64,000 bases of DNA. It comes from Prorocentrum cordatum (Eukaryota; Sar; Dinophyceae; Prorocentrales; Prorocentraceae). The translations under genes were made by a program, and so were the position numbers. Location of the stretch: assembly GCA_963575745.1 (NCBI GenBank), contig CAUYUJ010011225.1:780312-844311 (forward strand). Reading direction: 5' to 3'. Shown in pieces: positions 42,243 through 53,118 of this stretch; position 1 is the stretch's first letter, and each line of letters begins with the position of its first letter. The notes beneath the pieces were generated by a model. It had not been told where the DNA came from and did not search any database. It saw only the letters and a list, made by a program, of their open reading frames with translations.

Positions 42243-42835
42243 ACCCCTAAGGGGAGCCGCCAGGGGTGGTTGCACGGGCTCGTTCGCGGCCATTTTGTGG
42301 GGATGTCTCAGGCGGTTTGCTTGTTTCTGGGCCCAACATCCTTCGCTTGGAGAGCAGATTGTGAGGATGTCTCAGGCGGGGCGCTGGTTTCAGCACCCCT
42401 AAGGGGAGCCGCCAGGGGTGGTTGCACGGGCTCGTTCGCGGCCATTTTGTGGGGATGTCTCAGGCGGTTTGCTTGTTTCTGGGCCCAACATCCTTCGCTT
42501 TCGGAGCAGATTTGGAGGATGTCTCGAGCGAGGCGCTCATTTTCACCCCCAGGTGGGCCAGATTTTGAGGATGTCTCGATCGGTTTGCTTGTTTTGGTGG
42601 CCAGGCTCGTGGCCCTAAGGGGAGCCGCCAGGGGTGGTTGCACGGGCTCGTTCGCGGCCATGTTGTGGGGATGTCTCAGGCGGTTTGCTTGTTTCTGGGC
42701 CCAACATCCTTCGCTTTCGGAGCAGATTTGGAGGATGTCTCGAGCGAGGCGCTCATTTTCACCCCCCAGGTGGGCCAGATTTTGAGGATGTCTCGATCGG
42801 TTTGCTTGTTTTGGTGGCCAGGCTCGTGGGCGCAG
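42238..42835. repeat. Nested tandem duplications with GATGTCTC motif
   Basis: CCCCTAAGGGGAGCCGCCAG plus GGTGGTTGCACGGGCTCGTT begins three times (about 42244, 42394, 42611). Units of about 150-215 bp each include GGGGATGTCTCAGGCGGTTT and GAGGATGTCTCGAGCGAGGC. The latter is the reverse complement of the CGAGACATCCTC motif in composite repeat copy 1. The unit start CCCCTAAGGGG is itself palindromic. Confidence 0.8.
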
Positions 42836-42839
42836 ATTC

Positions 42840-43110
42840 TTCTCAGGATGCCACAGGAGGCTCCAACAGGCTCCAGGAGGCCCCAGGAGACCACATGAGG
42901 TCCCAGGAGGCATCAGGAGGCCACAGAAAGACTCAAGAGGCCACAGGATGTCCCAAGAGGCTCCAGGAGGCCCCAGGAAGCTCCAGAAGGCCTCAGGAAA
43001 CCACAGGAGGCCCCAGGAGGCAACAGGAAGCGCCAGGAGGCCTCGGAAGGCAACAGGAGGCCCCGAGAGGCCCCAGGAGCAGGAGGCCTCAGAAGGCAAC
43101 AGGAGTGGCT
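42840..43110. repeat. CAGGAGGCC minisatellite
   Basis: Degenerate units CAGGAGGCCCCAGGAGG of about 9-18 bp. Confidence 0.8.
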
Positions 43111-43114
43111 CCAA

Positions 43115-43390
43115 TCCCATGTGTTTTACGTATGCTCCTATCGATTGGGCCTCACCTGGAGCACGATTCTTTGATGTTCTACGTATGTTTCTATAGATGG
43201 TCCTTCTCCTGTGTACACAATCCTAAATGTTTTACTCATGTTCCTATATATTGGGCCTCTCCTGGGGCACGAGTCCTTGGTGTTTTACGCGTGTTCCTAT
43301 AGATTGCCCTTCTCCTGTGGCTCTAATCCGCAATGTTTTATGTACGTCTGTTGCTATAGATTGCGCCTCTCCTGGGGCACGAAACCTTCC
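43115..43390. repeat. About 65-70 bp tandem repeat, four units
   Basis: Each unit has TGTTTTAC.TATG/GT, TCCTATAGATTG and CTTCTCCTG or CTCCTGGGGCACGA. Confidence 0.75.
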
Positions 43391-43570
43391 TAGGAGGTCC
43401 CAGGAGGTCCCAAGAGGCTCCTGGAGACCCCAGGAAGCCCCAGTAGGTTTCAGGAGGCCCCAGGAGGCCCCAGGCTCATGCACAGAGACGCGCTCGTACT
43501 ACTGAGGCTCATTCACACTCCAATTCGTTCGCAGTTGGATTGATGTCCAGACCGTCACAACTGAAGCCCG

Positions 43571-43734
43571 TTAATATTCGAAAGCTCTTGCGCCTAGACA
43601 TTCACGGCGGACAGGTCCATGCGAGTAGATGCACATATGGGGAGCTCCACGCAGTGAATAATTCCTCCTCGTCCAGGCACCATGCTTTGCCAGGGCAACC
43701 CTGAGCGCCAGGTCAGGATAGTGTATAGCCCCTC
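43571..43734 (-). CDS. Terminal exon of an unknown minus-strand gene
   Basis: Acceptor CTGCCAG|GAGGGG, then 53 codons to TAA at 43571: GAIHYPDLALRVALAKHGAW, NYSLRGAPHMCIYSHGPVRR, ECLGARAFEY. Composition is clearly protein-like compared with the two other frames. Upstream exons were not found. Confidence 0.45.
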
Positions 43735-44036
43735 CTGGCAGAGGCAAGAACCCCCCCTCCTACCGTTCCCCCGCAGGCCTGGGCGAGTCGGGTGTTGACG
43801 ATCGCGCCCCTCGACTGCGCTGGAAAGGGACCCTTTGGCCGGAGACCTCTGGTGCGGGCCCGCTGGCGTCCCATTTCGGGTCGGACTGCAGCAGCGCTCC
43901 CCCGCCCCCGCAGCCACTTCCCCCAGAGGCCCCGCAGAGGGTGGTGCCAGCAGCACGCTGCGAGCTGCACGCCAGCGTGCCGCCCTCACGCTGCCCCTCG
44001 CCCTCCTGCTCTCTCCTCCCTCCGCCCCCCGCGCAG

Positions 44037-44643
44037 GAGGCCCGGAAGGCCGAGATCAGGGCCCAGGATCTCAGGCGGACGGACGTGATGGAGCAGCACA
44101 AGCAGGCGGCTTCCTTTCACTTCCTCCCTTCCCTTCCTCAACGCCATCAACCAGCTCAACGCCATCAACCAGCAGCTGGCGAGGGACGCGTGTGAGAAGG
44201 AGCAACCGTCGATGAAGCGGGGCCGGGCCAGCATCGCTCGGCAAAGTGAGAGAAGCAACGCGGGAGGCCGATGCAATTAGCAGAGCCATCGCACAGGGTT
44301 CAGACAAGGCCGAAGCAGATCAGAACCGGAGCAAAACAGCGAGGTGGCGCTTGCGAGACGGGGGAGCAGCGGGACCAGCCAACACAGTCAGCGCATCGTT
44401 TGGCGTGATGGCAGATGCGAAGCTGGAGACCGTCCTGGAGACTCACGACAGCTGCCGCAACAGGGACAGGGGCACCTCCACAGGGGGGGTCCCCACGGCG
44501 TCGACGACCACGCGCGCACGGCCGAGGCGAGCCGCCGTTGGAGGCAGGCGCGAAGGGGAGCGCAGGCGCCGTCCGCCTCGCGGAAGCTCATGGGCCTGTT
44601 TCCCACCACCACCACCATAAGTCGGAGGGGGGAAGGAGGAGGA

Positions 44644-44676
<33 letters not shown>

Positions 44677-47600
44677 GGAGGACCCCCTCCCCCTCCACCT
44701 TATGGTGGTGGTGGTGGTGGTGGTGGTGGTGGTGGTGGTGGTGGTGGTGGAAAACGCGCCCATCAGAAGCGCCCTGTTTCGCCGATCGGGGTTGCAAGAG
44801 CGCGCTCTCGGGACGTGCGTGCGGTGCGGGGTGCAGCCACGTCGAGCGCGACACGAGCGGCGCAGAAGAGCGCTCTTTGGCGCCGACATTGGCGCGTACG
44901 CTGTCCGCGCAAGGCCGCGCGTTCGCGCCCTGGTCTCCAGCGCATCGTGCCGCGCTGGCGGCCCGCGCGCGCAAGCCGCCGCGTGAGGTCGCCATTTCAA
45001 GGTGCGTGAGAACCGTGTCTTTCCGTCGCTCAGGTCGAGCGCGAGCTTCAGCCGCTCCCCCTCCAGCTGCCGTTCATACACCTCTCTTTTCCTCCTCCTC
45101 CTCCTCCTCCTCCTCCTCCCCTTCCTTGTCCCTCCTTCTAGGGTCATGACGTCCTGTGCTGAGAATGCTCCATTTTATTGCGTTATTCATCCTCCAACAT
45201 AATCTGCACCCCATCCCCTGCCCCTCCCCGCACCCACTTCATTCTCCACCGCTCCGACAGGCTTTCCAGGAGCACGTCGAGAGGAAGAAGGCGCGCAGCG
45301 TGCCAAGTTCTTCGGGCGGGAGTGAAAGATGGAGGAAAGAGGAGGGTGAGTGTGAAGATGGGGGGCGGCAAATATAATAATGATAATGATGACTCATCTT
45401 AAGAGGAGGGTGAAGATGAGGATGATGGGAAAGGATGATGATAATGGTAATGATGACTTGTCGAACAGCTGGCGCGGGGGAGGGAGGGGGGCGCCGGTAG
45501 CTCTGCGGAGGACGCCCTGCGTGGACCCCCCGCGTCGGCGGCCGCGCCCTGCTGGGGCTTTCTGGGGACCGCCCCAGATGACGCTGCGATTACCCCCGAA
45601 TTCGTATCGATCTTCCGAGGCCGGGGCAGCTGCTGGACATGCTGCCCTTTCCGTGGCACTGGCTCCAGGGTTTGTTTTGGGCTGGCTTTTGGCGTTTCCC
45701 CATGCCGGATCCTGCTGTCCCGGTTGGGGGGAAGGCGGAGGGGAGGGTGCAGGACGACCAAATGATCGGTCAGGTGCATCAGGCTTGCGCTTGCACGGAG
45801 TTCTTCCGTGGTCGGTGTTCGTTGAAGTTCGTTGATGTTTTGGGACGCGGTTCGGAGTGTGAGGCGGCTCCGGGTGTGAAGAACGGCCAGGAGCGAGGCC
45901 CGCCGAATGCGCTGATACAAAGAAGTGGAATTGCGCCAAGACAAAGGTCCGCCGCGCACAGTGCATGCCTGGGCAGCCCAGGAGAGCGCCACCGCCAGGG
46001 CCCCCTCGGCATCCAGCACACCTAGGCCACAGGGCCTCCACACATCTTCTAGACGCGTCGCGTAACCCGCCAGCCTATTCATAAACGATGCCCAGACGAG
46101 TTGCCTTGCTCAGAGGAATAAAGGGCTGGGTAAGAGGTTATACTCCAAGAGGGGGAGTACGGAGGAGGAACCGGAGAAGGCGGAGTAGGGAGAGGGGGAG
46201 GAGGAGGAGGGAGCAGGAGGAGGAGGAGGAGGACGAGGAGGAGGAATAGGCGGATGAGAAAGAGGAGGAGGAGGAGGAGGAGGAGGGCGAGCAGAAAGGC
46301 CAGAGGCCTTTTGGATACTTCTCGGAGTCTCTTCGGGTGTCTCTTGACAGCTTGTTATGGGCCTTTGGGGCGTCTTGGTGGCCTCTTGGCGGTCCCTTCG
46401 GCCTCTTGAAGCGTCTTGGGTGCCTCGCGGGAGCCTGTTGGAGGTCTCGTGGGAGCCTTCTGGGGACCTCTTGGAGACCTCTTGAGGCCTCCTGGGGGCC
46501 CCTTGGGGCCGTCTTGGGGCACTCGTGGGGGCCGCGGGGGCCAGTTTGCGACCAGCTTGGGGGAGATCGATCAAAGGAGGGGCCGCAGTAGCGCCCCTCC
46601 CAGGAGACCAAAAGGGCTTCAAACCTTAGTTGAACCTGTGATTAGTGCCTTCTCGCCGAGGCCATCTTCCCTGTCCAGGTCCAGGGGTACGGGGCAGGAG
46701 TAGGAGTAAACCCCTCCCCGAAGGGGAAGAAGGGGGCTGGAAGAAAAAACCCGGTAAGCCTGCCACTCCCTGGCTGGTGGGATCAGGTTCACAGGAGATC
46801 ACATTCCTCAGTTGCATGGGGTCTTCCTGTTTGTTCCTCGCTAGGCTTCGCCTGAGGGGTTCCTTTTTTTGCTTCTTGAAAAGCTGGTGGGTGCCACCCC
46901 CCACTTTAGGGGTGGAGCCTTGTCTTGCCCCGTTCTCTGGCTTGGGTTTCTCAGCTTCCTTGCCCAGGTTCCTGGTCTTGTTCCTTCAGCCCCCCTGTCT
47001 TTGCCAAGCCGCGCGAAGCAACGAATCCAAGCAATGCCAAGCAGTGCCGGGCAATGCCGAGCAAGTCAGAGCGATGCCAAGCAATGCAAGGACAACGCAT
47101 GCTTGGCATCGCTCCGATTTGCTTCGAATTGGTTGGGTTGCGCCGGGTTCCCTTGGTGTTCATTAAGCGCGTTTCTGCGCAGGGCCCTTCCGTCACCTCT
47201 CCTTGGGCCCGCCTTGGTTTTCGCGCCCCCCCCCCCCCCCCCGATCTCCCTGGCTGGAGCCCGCCGTGCCCTGCCCAGGGCCGGAAGGCAAGGCAGAGCA
47301 ATGAGCAGGCGAAGGGCGCCGAGTAGTTCGGGTGCCGCAGAAAGGGGGGGTGTCCTAAGGGGCCCTCGAGGGGCTGGACTCGAGAGGTGCACGTTTCTCC
47401 TCTTCTCCCCTCCCTGTTTATCCCCCCCCTCTCCCCCTCTCCCCTCCCCATGTATCGCCCTCCCCATTTATCGCCCCCTCGCCATTTATCGCCCCCTCGC
47501 CATTCATCGCCCCCTCAGATTTATCGCCCCCCCCAATCGCAGCGACACTCTCCTCGCCCTGGGCCAGCCCGCGTGCGGCCTGGCACGGGCTTCTCGGGGC

Positions 47601-48940
47601 CCCCCCAACGGTGCGGTGGCCGTGCCGTGCGGTGACTCGGCGGGTGTTCGGGGTGACCGCACGGTTTTGGGACGTGAGTCGCTCTTCCGAGGCCGTCTCG
47701 GAGGCTGGAGCCTCCGAGGTCCTAAAATCGTGCTCTGACGGACCGTGTGGTGAGGCATCTTGGGGTATAGAACCCGGGGGTGGGGGGGGAAGCTTAGGGT
47801 AGGCCTAGGGGTAGGCCTAGGGTTGGCCTAAATGGTAGGCTAGGGTAGGCCTACCCTCCGGGTTCTAGAAGCATCTTGGGACTTCGAACTCATCGCACGG
47901 TCGTCACCGCACCCTTTTGGGTCCCCAATTTGGAACGGATTTTGTGGGCGGGAAACATCCACATTCACTGCCTCACGGTCCGATCTCCACGGCCGCGACC
48001 CAATGGATACATGTCGGTGTTGCGCGGGTGCCCCGCGTGGGACGCATGCACGGGTCGCGTGTTCAGTGCATCGCGCCTCGACGCCCAGACCGCGAGAGTG
48101 TGGGTATGGATATGGTCATGGTCGTCGCTCGCGAGGACTCGTGGGCGGAGCCCCCTCGCTCCGATTGTTTCTGCTGCCGCGCCCCCGCTGAAGATCGGCG
48201 GCGCGCCCGGGGGGGGGGGAAACGCGACGGGACAGGCCCTCTCAGACGGCGGCGAGGCCTCCCAGAAGCTCTCATGCCTTCTGAAAAGCCTCCTCTGTCT
48301 TCGCAAGCAAGCAGGCAAGCAGGAAGGCCAAGCATCCTGAAGGTCGCTTGGGCTGGCAAGGATACTCCTGGTTCCTGCCGTGATTCGCTGCTAAGTGAAC
48401 GCAACCAGCCAGAAATAGATAATCGGCGCCAGCGCGGTTTGGATTAGGCTGCGCGAGAGGAGGAGCAGAAGGAGGAGAAGGATGAGGCGGAGGAGGAGAA
48501 GGGGAATGATGATGATGAGGAGGAGGAGGAGGATGAGGCGGAGGAGGACAAGGGGAATGAGGAGGAGGAGGAGGAGGAGCAGGAGGAGGAGGAGGAGGAG
48601 GATGAGGAGGAGAAGGGGAATGAGGAGGAGGAGAAGGGGAGGAGGAGGAGGAGGAGGAGGAGGAGGAGGACGAGGAGGAGGAGGAGGAGGAGGAGGAGGA
48701 GGCTCCAAACCAACTTCTCAGAGGGCCGGAGGCCTCCCGAGCCTTCTGAGAAGGCCCGTTCCCTCCTCATTTCCACCTGGGCGCGCCGCCGAAGAGAGAG
48801 CACGCCGACAGGCCGACCGGGTGGGAAAGACGCAGAGGACCGCAGAGGCCAACCTGGAGCTCGAGCTGCGGAGGCGCGAGGAATTCGAGGAGAAGCAGCG
48901 GAAGGCGCGCGTGGGGCCGCGCTCCGTGCGCCGTGTCGGG
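44037..48940 (+). CDS. Plus-strand coiled-coil protein gene, fragments of several exons
   Basis: Open helical segments in order: 44037-44115 (after GCGCAG acceptor) EARKAEIRAQDLRRTDVMEQ; about 44140-44235 LNAINQQLARDACEKEQPSM; 44240-44470 REATREADAISRAIAQGSDK; 45261-45345 FQEHVERKKARSVPSSSGGS, with CAG acceptor and GTGAGT donor; 48780-48940 EERARRQADRVGKTQRTAEA NLELELRRR. All are rich in Glu/Lys/Arg/Ala with heptad-like spacing. Frames change between the first three segments without obvious introns, so indels or short introns (for example 44109-44157, GC-AG) are needed. No start or end is fixed. Neighbouring DNA is microsatellite-rich. No family recognised. Confidence 0.4.
44630..44752. repeat. 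GGA then GGT microsatellites
   Basis: (GGA)n 44636-44685 and (GGT)n 44703-44750, with CCACCACCACC just upstream. Confidence 0.85.
45399..46082 (-). pseudogene. Possible coding remnant
   Basis: Open minus stretch of 227 codons: MNRLAGYATRLEDVWRPCGL, GVLDAEGALAVALSWAAQAC, RIRRASLLAVLHTRSRL. It looks coding in its first half, then becomes Pro/Arg-rich. Possibly retroelement-derived; no catalytic motif seen. Confidence 0.3.
46180..46290. repeat. GGA/GAG microsatellite
   Basis: (GAG)n with AGGAGC/GACGAG interruptions. Confidence 0.85.
46330..46565. repeat. CTCTTGGGG minisatellite, array 2
   Basis: Units such as GGCCTCTTGGCGGTCCCTTC and GACCTCTTGAGGCCTCCTGG; same family as 39735-40330. Confidence 0.7.
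46672..46745. repeat. Dispersed GTCCAGGTCCA module, copy 2
   Basis: GTCCAGGTCCAGGGGTACGG and CCTCCCCGAAGGGGAAGAAG GGGGCTGG match 40340-40430. Confidence 0.6.
46746..47454. other. Intergenic, no supported gene
   Basis: Contains a GCAATGCCAAGCA-type short direct repeat at 47025-47095. No gene recognised. Confidence 0.4.
47455..47535. repeat. CCATTTATCGCCCCCTCG minisatellite
   Basis: About four 18-bp units. Confidence 0.8.
47735..47885. repeat. Inverted repeat with TAGGCCTA core
   Basis: GCATCTTGGGGTATAGAACC CGGGGG at the left and CCCTCCGGGTTCTAGAAGCATCTTGGGA at the right: the GAACCCGG/CCGGGTTC parts are inverted while GCATCTTGGG is repeated directly. The interior has several AGGCCTA palindromes. 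Confidence 0.6.
48450..48705. repeat. GAG/GGA microsatellite with GAAGGGGAATGA inserts
   Basis: (GAG)n interrupted about four times by AAGGGGAATGA. Confidence 0.85.
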
Positions 48941-49064
48941 TGGGCCGGTCTCTAGGGCAGCGATTGGGGGACTCTTTGGATGGGATAGTTCTCGGGAGTG
49001 TGTGTGTGTGTGTGGGTGGGGGGGACCTTCCCACGGCGCTTGCCCATTACCGCCCCTTTCCCCC

Positions 49065-49130
49065 CCCTCCTCCTCTTCTTCCTCCTCCTCCTCCTCCTCC
49101 TCCTCCTCCTCCTCCTCCTCCTCCTCCTTG
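49065..49130. repeat. TCC microsatellite
   Basis: (TCC)n, about 20 units. Confidence 0.9.
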
Positions 49131-50134
49131 CCCCGGAGGGGCATCCCCATAAGCGGGGTGTCGGGCCAAAATGCCCCCTGGTGCAGGCGGGGAGCACCGG
49201 GCCTTCGGGGTCCAAGCCCCCGCACCCGGGCTTCCCCTCCCGGGGGGCTGCCAAGTCCCGTGGCCTCCCCCAGGGCGGTGCGGGAGCTCACTCCCCGCAC
49301 TCGCCGCCTTGGGACGGGACTAGCGATCCGTCCTCCCCGTCGTGTCGTGTCGTTGTCGTTGTCGTCGTCGTGTCGTGGGTCCTGGGGTCCAGGCCCTCCG
49401 GTTTCTTGCCCTTGTCCTTTGGGCGTGCGGGGGGCCCTGCCCGTTCGGCTTTCCCCCTTCGTGGGGGCGGTTGCTTTCGGTTGGGGCCTCCCGCCTGCCC
49501 GCGTGGCGAGGCTTTCTCTCCGTCCCGCACGGGCGGGCTCGCCCGTCGCCCGCGTGGGTGGGGCGCCGCGGCCGCGCCGCGCGGCCGCGCGCGACTGGCT
49601 CTGCGCGGCCGATGCGCGGGTGGGCTGGATGCGCGGTGGGAAAAATCTTCCTCCCTTTCCTCCCTTTCGTCGTCCTCGTCCTCGTTCTCTTCCTCCTCCT
49701 CCTCCTCCTCCTCCTCCTTTTCCTCGCGGACCTCGCAGACCTCAGGCGCGGCTGGTCAAGCTAGGCTCAGCCGACGCGCCACTACAATTTGTTAGGGACC
49801 TCGCGCGTGGGATCAATTACCGAGGAGGGGGGAGATGGGGTCGGGGGGAGAGGGGGCGGGGGGAGCGGAAGCAAAGTAAGGAAAGGACCAAAGGAGGAAA
49901 GGTTGGTCCAGCTTGTGAGGGGTCCCAGGGAACAGCCCCCTGAGGAGCTTGGAGCGTTATGCGCTCTTCTTGGCTGTCCTAACATCCCGACAGAAGAAAC
50001 TTCCCAGTCTTGGCGCTGGCGAAGCCTCCACGCTCAACACAACATATCACGGGTACGTCTGCCGTGTTGGGGGTAGGCTCGACCTCGCCCATTTCAATTT
50101 GTGACTCGAACTTCCTTCGCCCACGATGGCTCAG
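49131..50134. other. No supported gene
   Basis: GC-rich with Arg/Pro/Gly ORFs on both strands, none with motif or splice support. (TCC)n at 49690-49720. Confidence 0.4.
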
Positions 50135-50400
50135 TGGGACAGTGGTGGGGACAGTGGGACAGCGGTGGCGACACTGGGGCAGTGGTGGGGACAATGGTGA
50201 CAGTGGGGAGAGCGGGACCGTGGTAGGGACAGTGGTTGGGACACTGGGGATAGTGCGACAGCGGCGGGGGCATTGGCGGGGACAGGGGGGACAGCGGTGG
50301 GAACAGTGGGGACAGTGGCGGGAACAGTTGGGGCAGTGGGACAGTGGTGGGGACGGCGGCGGTGGGGACAGTGGTGAGGGCGGTACTGAAGACGGCTGTG
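50135..50400. repeat. GGGGACAGTGGGACAG minisatellite
   Basis: Degenerate units with runs of three or four G every 6-10 bases on plus, so G-quadruplex formation is possible. Confidence 0.8.
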
Positions 50401-51668
50401 GGGACCGGGGGGTCGTCTGCCGGCGGCGGGTGAAAAGGGGGGGGGGGGGGGAGGGCTTCGAACCGGCAGGGTCACCCCCCCGTTTTTTGGGAGAGGGGGG
50501 ATGGGAGGTTCGAGCCGGTAGCGACCCCCCTTCGGTTTTCCGGAAGGGGGGGGCAGGGGGAACGGAAAAGGGGGGGGGGGGTTGGAAGGGTGGGGGCCCG
50601 GGCTCCGTAAAACGGGGCTCAAGAGTAAAGCGGCGGTGGATATCCTTCCGGGCTCAAGACCCAGAGGTCCAGGCTCCGTAGGTTCCTCCACCCTTCGGCT
50701 CGCTCCGAATCCTCCTTAGCTGTTTGCGTTTAGAGGCCTTGAGGATGTGGATGTCGAGTGGCGTTAGGGGCAGCTGTTGGGGGCCGATGGTGTTGCGTCT
50801 GGGGGCGGGGCTGGGTCTTCGCCGCCTGGTGTTCCCCGGATGGGTTTGCTGGCGGGCCTCCTTGGGCGCCCGCGGAGGCGGGGCTCCGCTCGCCCGCCAG
50901 CTTTCACCAGCACGGGGCGAAGGTCCCTGTATTGGACCTGGCCCACGTTGCCCGCCTGCATGGGTTTGATTCGCCTCCCTCTGCGGTCGAATGGGCGAAA
51001 GGGTGCAGGCGGGCAAAGCGCGACAGCAGGTCCGAGTCGGAGTGGTGGCCCCTAGAGGGGGCCTTACTCACCTGCGGCCGCTGCGGCGGCAGGCGGACTT
51101 TGGCCCGCCCAGCTTCATTCTCATTCCCATTCCCATTCCTTCAAAATCATGTTGATCCACAGCGTAAGACACAGAGCGGTGGGCTTTCATTTCCCTGAGC
51201 GAGGGCCGAGCCTCATCCCCGACATCGCGGGCAATGGGCCCCCAGGTTTCTTAGACAAGAAACCGAAAAGGCCATCCACAGAACCTTGGACGGGTGAAAC
51301 ACACCCTGGAATAACGCAGCGCAGTCCACGGAAATGAACTTGGGATGGGTCCGGCGTTTCTAAGATCCGTCAGGCGTTCATATCGTCAACTGCAGTTCCA
51401 GCTTTGGAAATCACAGGCTTGTCGAAAAAGAAGCACGCGCCATCCGTGCAGAGAAGGTCGTCAGGGCCGAACATGAAAGGGCACGTGGGGCCCCCGCGGC
51501 TGTCAAAAACTCTCAGATCACAATCTCCAGCAGGTGGGGGATATCTGGTGTTGCTGGCCAGCGCTTGAAAAACAATAAACGTGTACCACTAGGACTTGAA
51601 GCCTGAACAATCATGCCATTTCCAAAATGCTCAGACCTGCCCCCGACTAGTTCCTCGTGGCGGCACTT

Positions 51669-52061
51669 TCAGACCCGCTCCCAAACGTTGTCCTCGTGCT
51701 CGCCACACATCGGGCACATGGTGTCCACCCTGTAGCCCCACTCCTTACTTAGATCAGAGCCTGTTGGGAGAGCACCCGGAATGAGTTGGCGAAATATTTG
51801 GCCCCCGGATGGCGTCAGTGCTCGTGCCATGCGTCTCATGCGCGGTAGCCGGAGTCCCCGGACGGCCAGGTCCTGGCTGCGCGCAAAGGCTGGAGGCCCT
51901 GAACATGTGTCCATGAGCCTAGAAGGAACTCGTGGGCCAAGTCGGCCACGAACAAGTCGGCAACCTGGGCAGGCGGGGGGTCCGCGAGCACCCAACGGCG
52001 CCCACGGGGGCGCAAAAGCGCCGCGGGGCCCTCTCACGTCCAGCCGGCCGCCCCCAGCCAC
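51669..52061 (-). pseudogene. LINE C-terminal region with Cys knuckle
   Basis: Leu/Arg-rich helices (SRLMDTCSGPPAFARSQDLA) then RVDTMCPMCGEHEDNVWER, the pattern of the zinc-knuckle end of many LINE proteins. Confidence 0.55.
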
Positions 52062-52169
52062 GGCAGAATGGCAGACGCGGGCCCCTTGGCTCAGAGCACC
52101 TGGAGGGCGGGGAAGTCCACGCCTACAGTTAAGTCGGGCCTGTCCCTCTACAGGAGGAATATTTCAAAA

Positions 52170-53118
52170 TCATTTAAACATATTATGGGGATGATTTGTT
52201 GACAATTTATGGGCATGTTTGGAATATTTTTTGCGCCCCGACTGAAGCCTACAGGCGTCGGAGACACGCCACGACTCCCAGCAATGCCTTTTTAGACAAT
52301 CCCCTGCGAGACAGATGGGCACCCCTTGCCTTCGATGGCCCACGCGCGCCCAAAGTTGCACCGCTTCTTGCCGATCCCACAGACCTTTCCTGCTGACCGT
52401 CAGCACCTGGTTGGGGGCGAGCCCGCGTGCGTTCAGGCCGTAGGAAATGGCGAAAGGATGCCTGCCTTGAAAACTTGATACTTTGAGGCCCGAGGCCTTG
52501 GGGACCCGATGCTGGGACTTCCTGGCACGCTTCCTCTGTGCGCTACTCGCGAAGGGCCTCGGTTCGTGCTTGACTGCTGCGAAGCTAACTCCGAAGTTGT
52601 CTGGGGCGTGCGCTGGTTGCCCAGCCAACTGGCCAAGCCTCTTCTTGACCAGCTTCAAAAGCTCTCTCGAGTTTGCCGCCGAGAAAGTATGCTTCCCAGC
52701 TGGGGGAACTCTCAACTTTCAACTTCTGCGAGATGGTATTGGCCAAACTTGTGGCAAGCACGCGCAACTGCCCCGCGCCGTCGGCTGCCGAGGCGCGCCA
52801 CGAGTGGAAGGAGAGATCGTCGACGTCAGGTCCCTGGCTCGTTCCTTCCTCCCCTGCGTTTTGAATGATGGCGGGGGGAGAGGGGGGGCTTCGCTTCGTA
52901 GGTCGTGGAGATGCTCCCTTCCACAATCCTACGACTAGAACAGACAAACGAGCTTCGCCATTCGCTCCATCAAGCAGAAGGCAGCGCGCCCATCGACCGG
53001 CAGAGGTCGCGCAGATCATTCTGTGGAGCGGAAATTTGGACAAGATAGCTTGGTCAAGGAGGCCCCTGTGGCACATGTGTTCATAGGATTGAGGCCCACG
53101 GGGATGGCGGCGCAACAT
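52170..53118 (-). pseudogene. LINE reverse-transcriptase-adjacent fragments
   Basis: Two overlapping minus frames: 53118-52585 ends with LRVLATSLANTISQKLKVES; 52715-52170 contains LLKLVKKRLGQLAGQPAHAP and SYGLNARGLAPNQVLTVSRK. Together they look like one region split by a frameshift near 52650. Confidence 0.45.
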
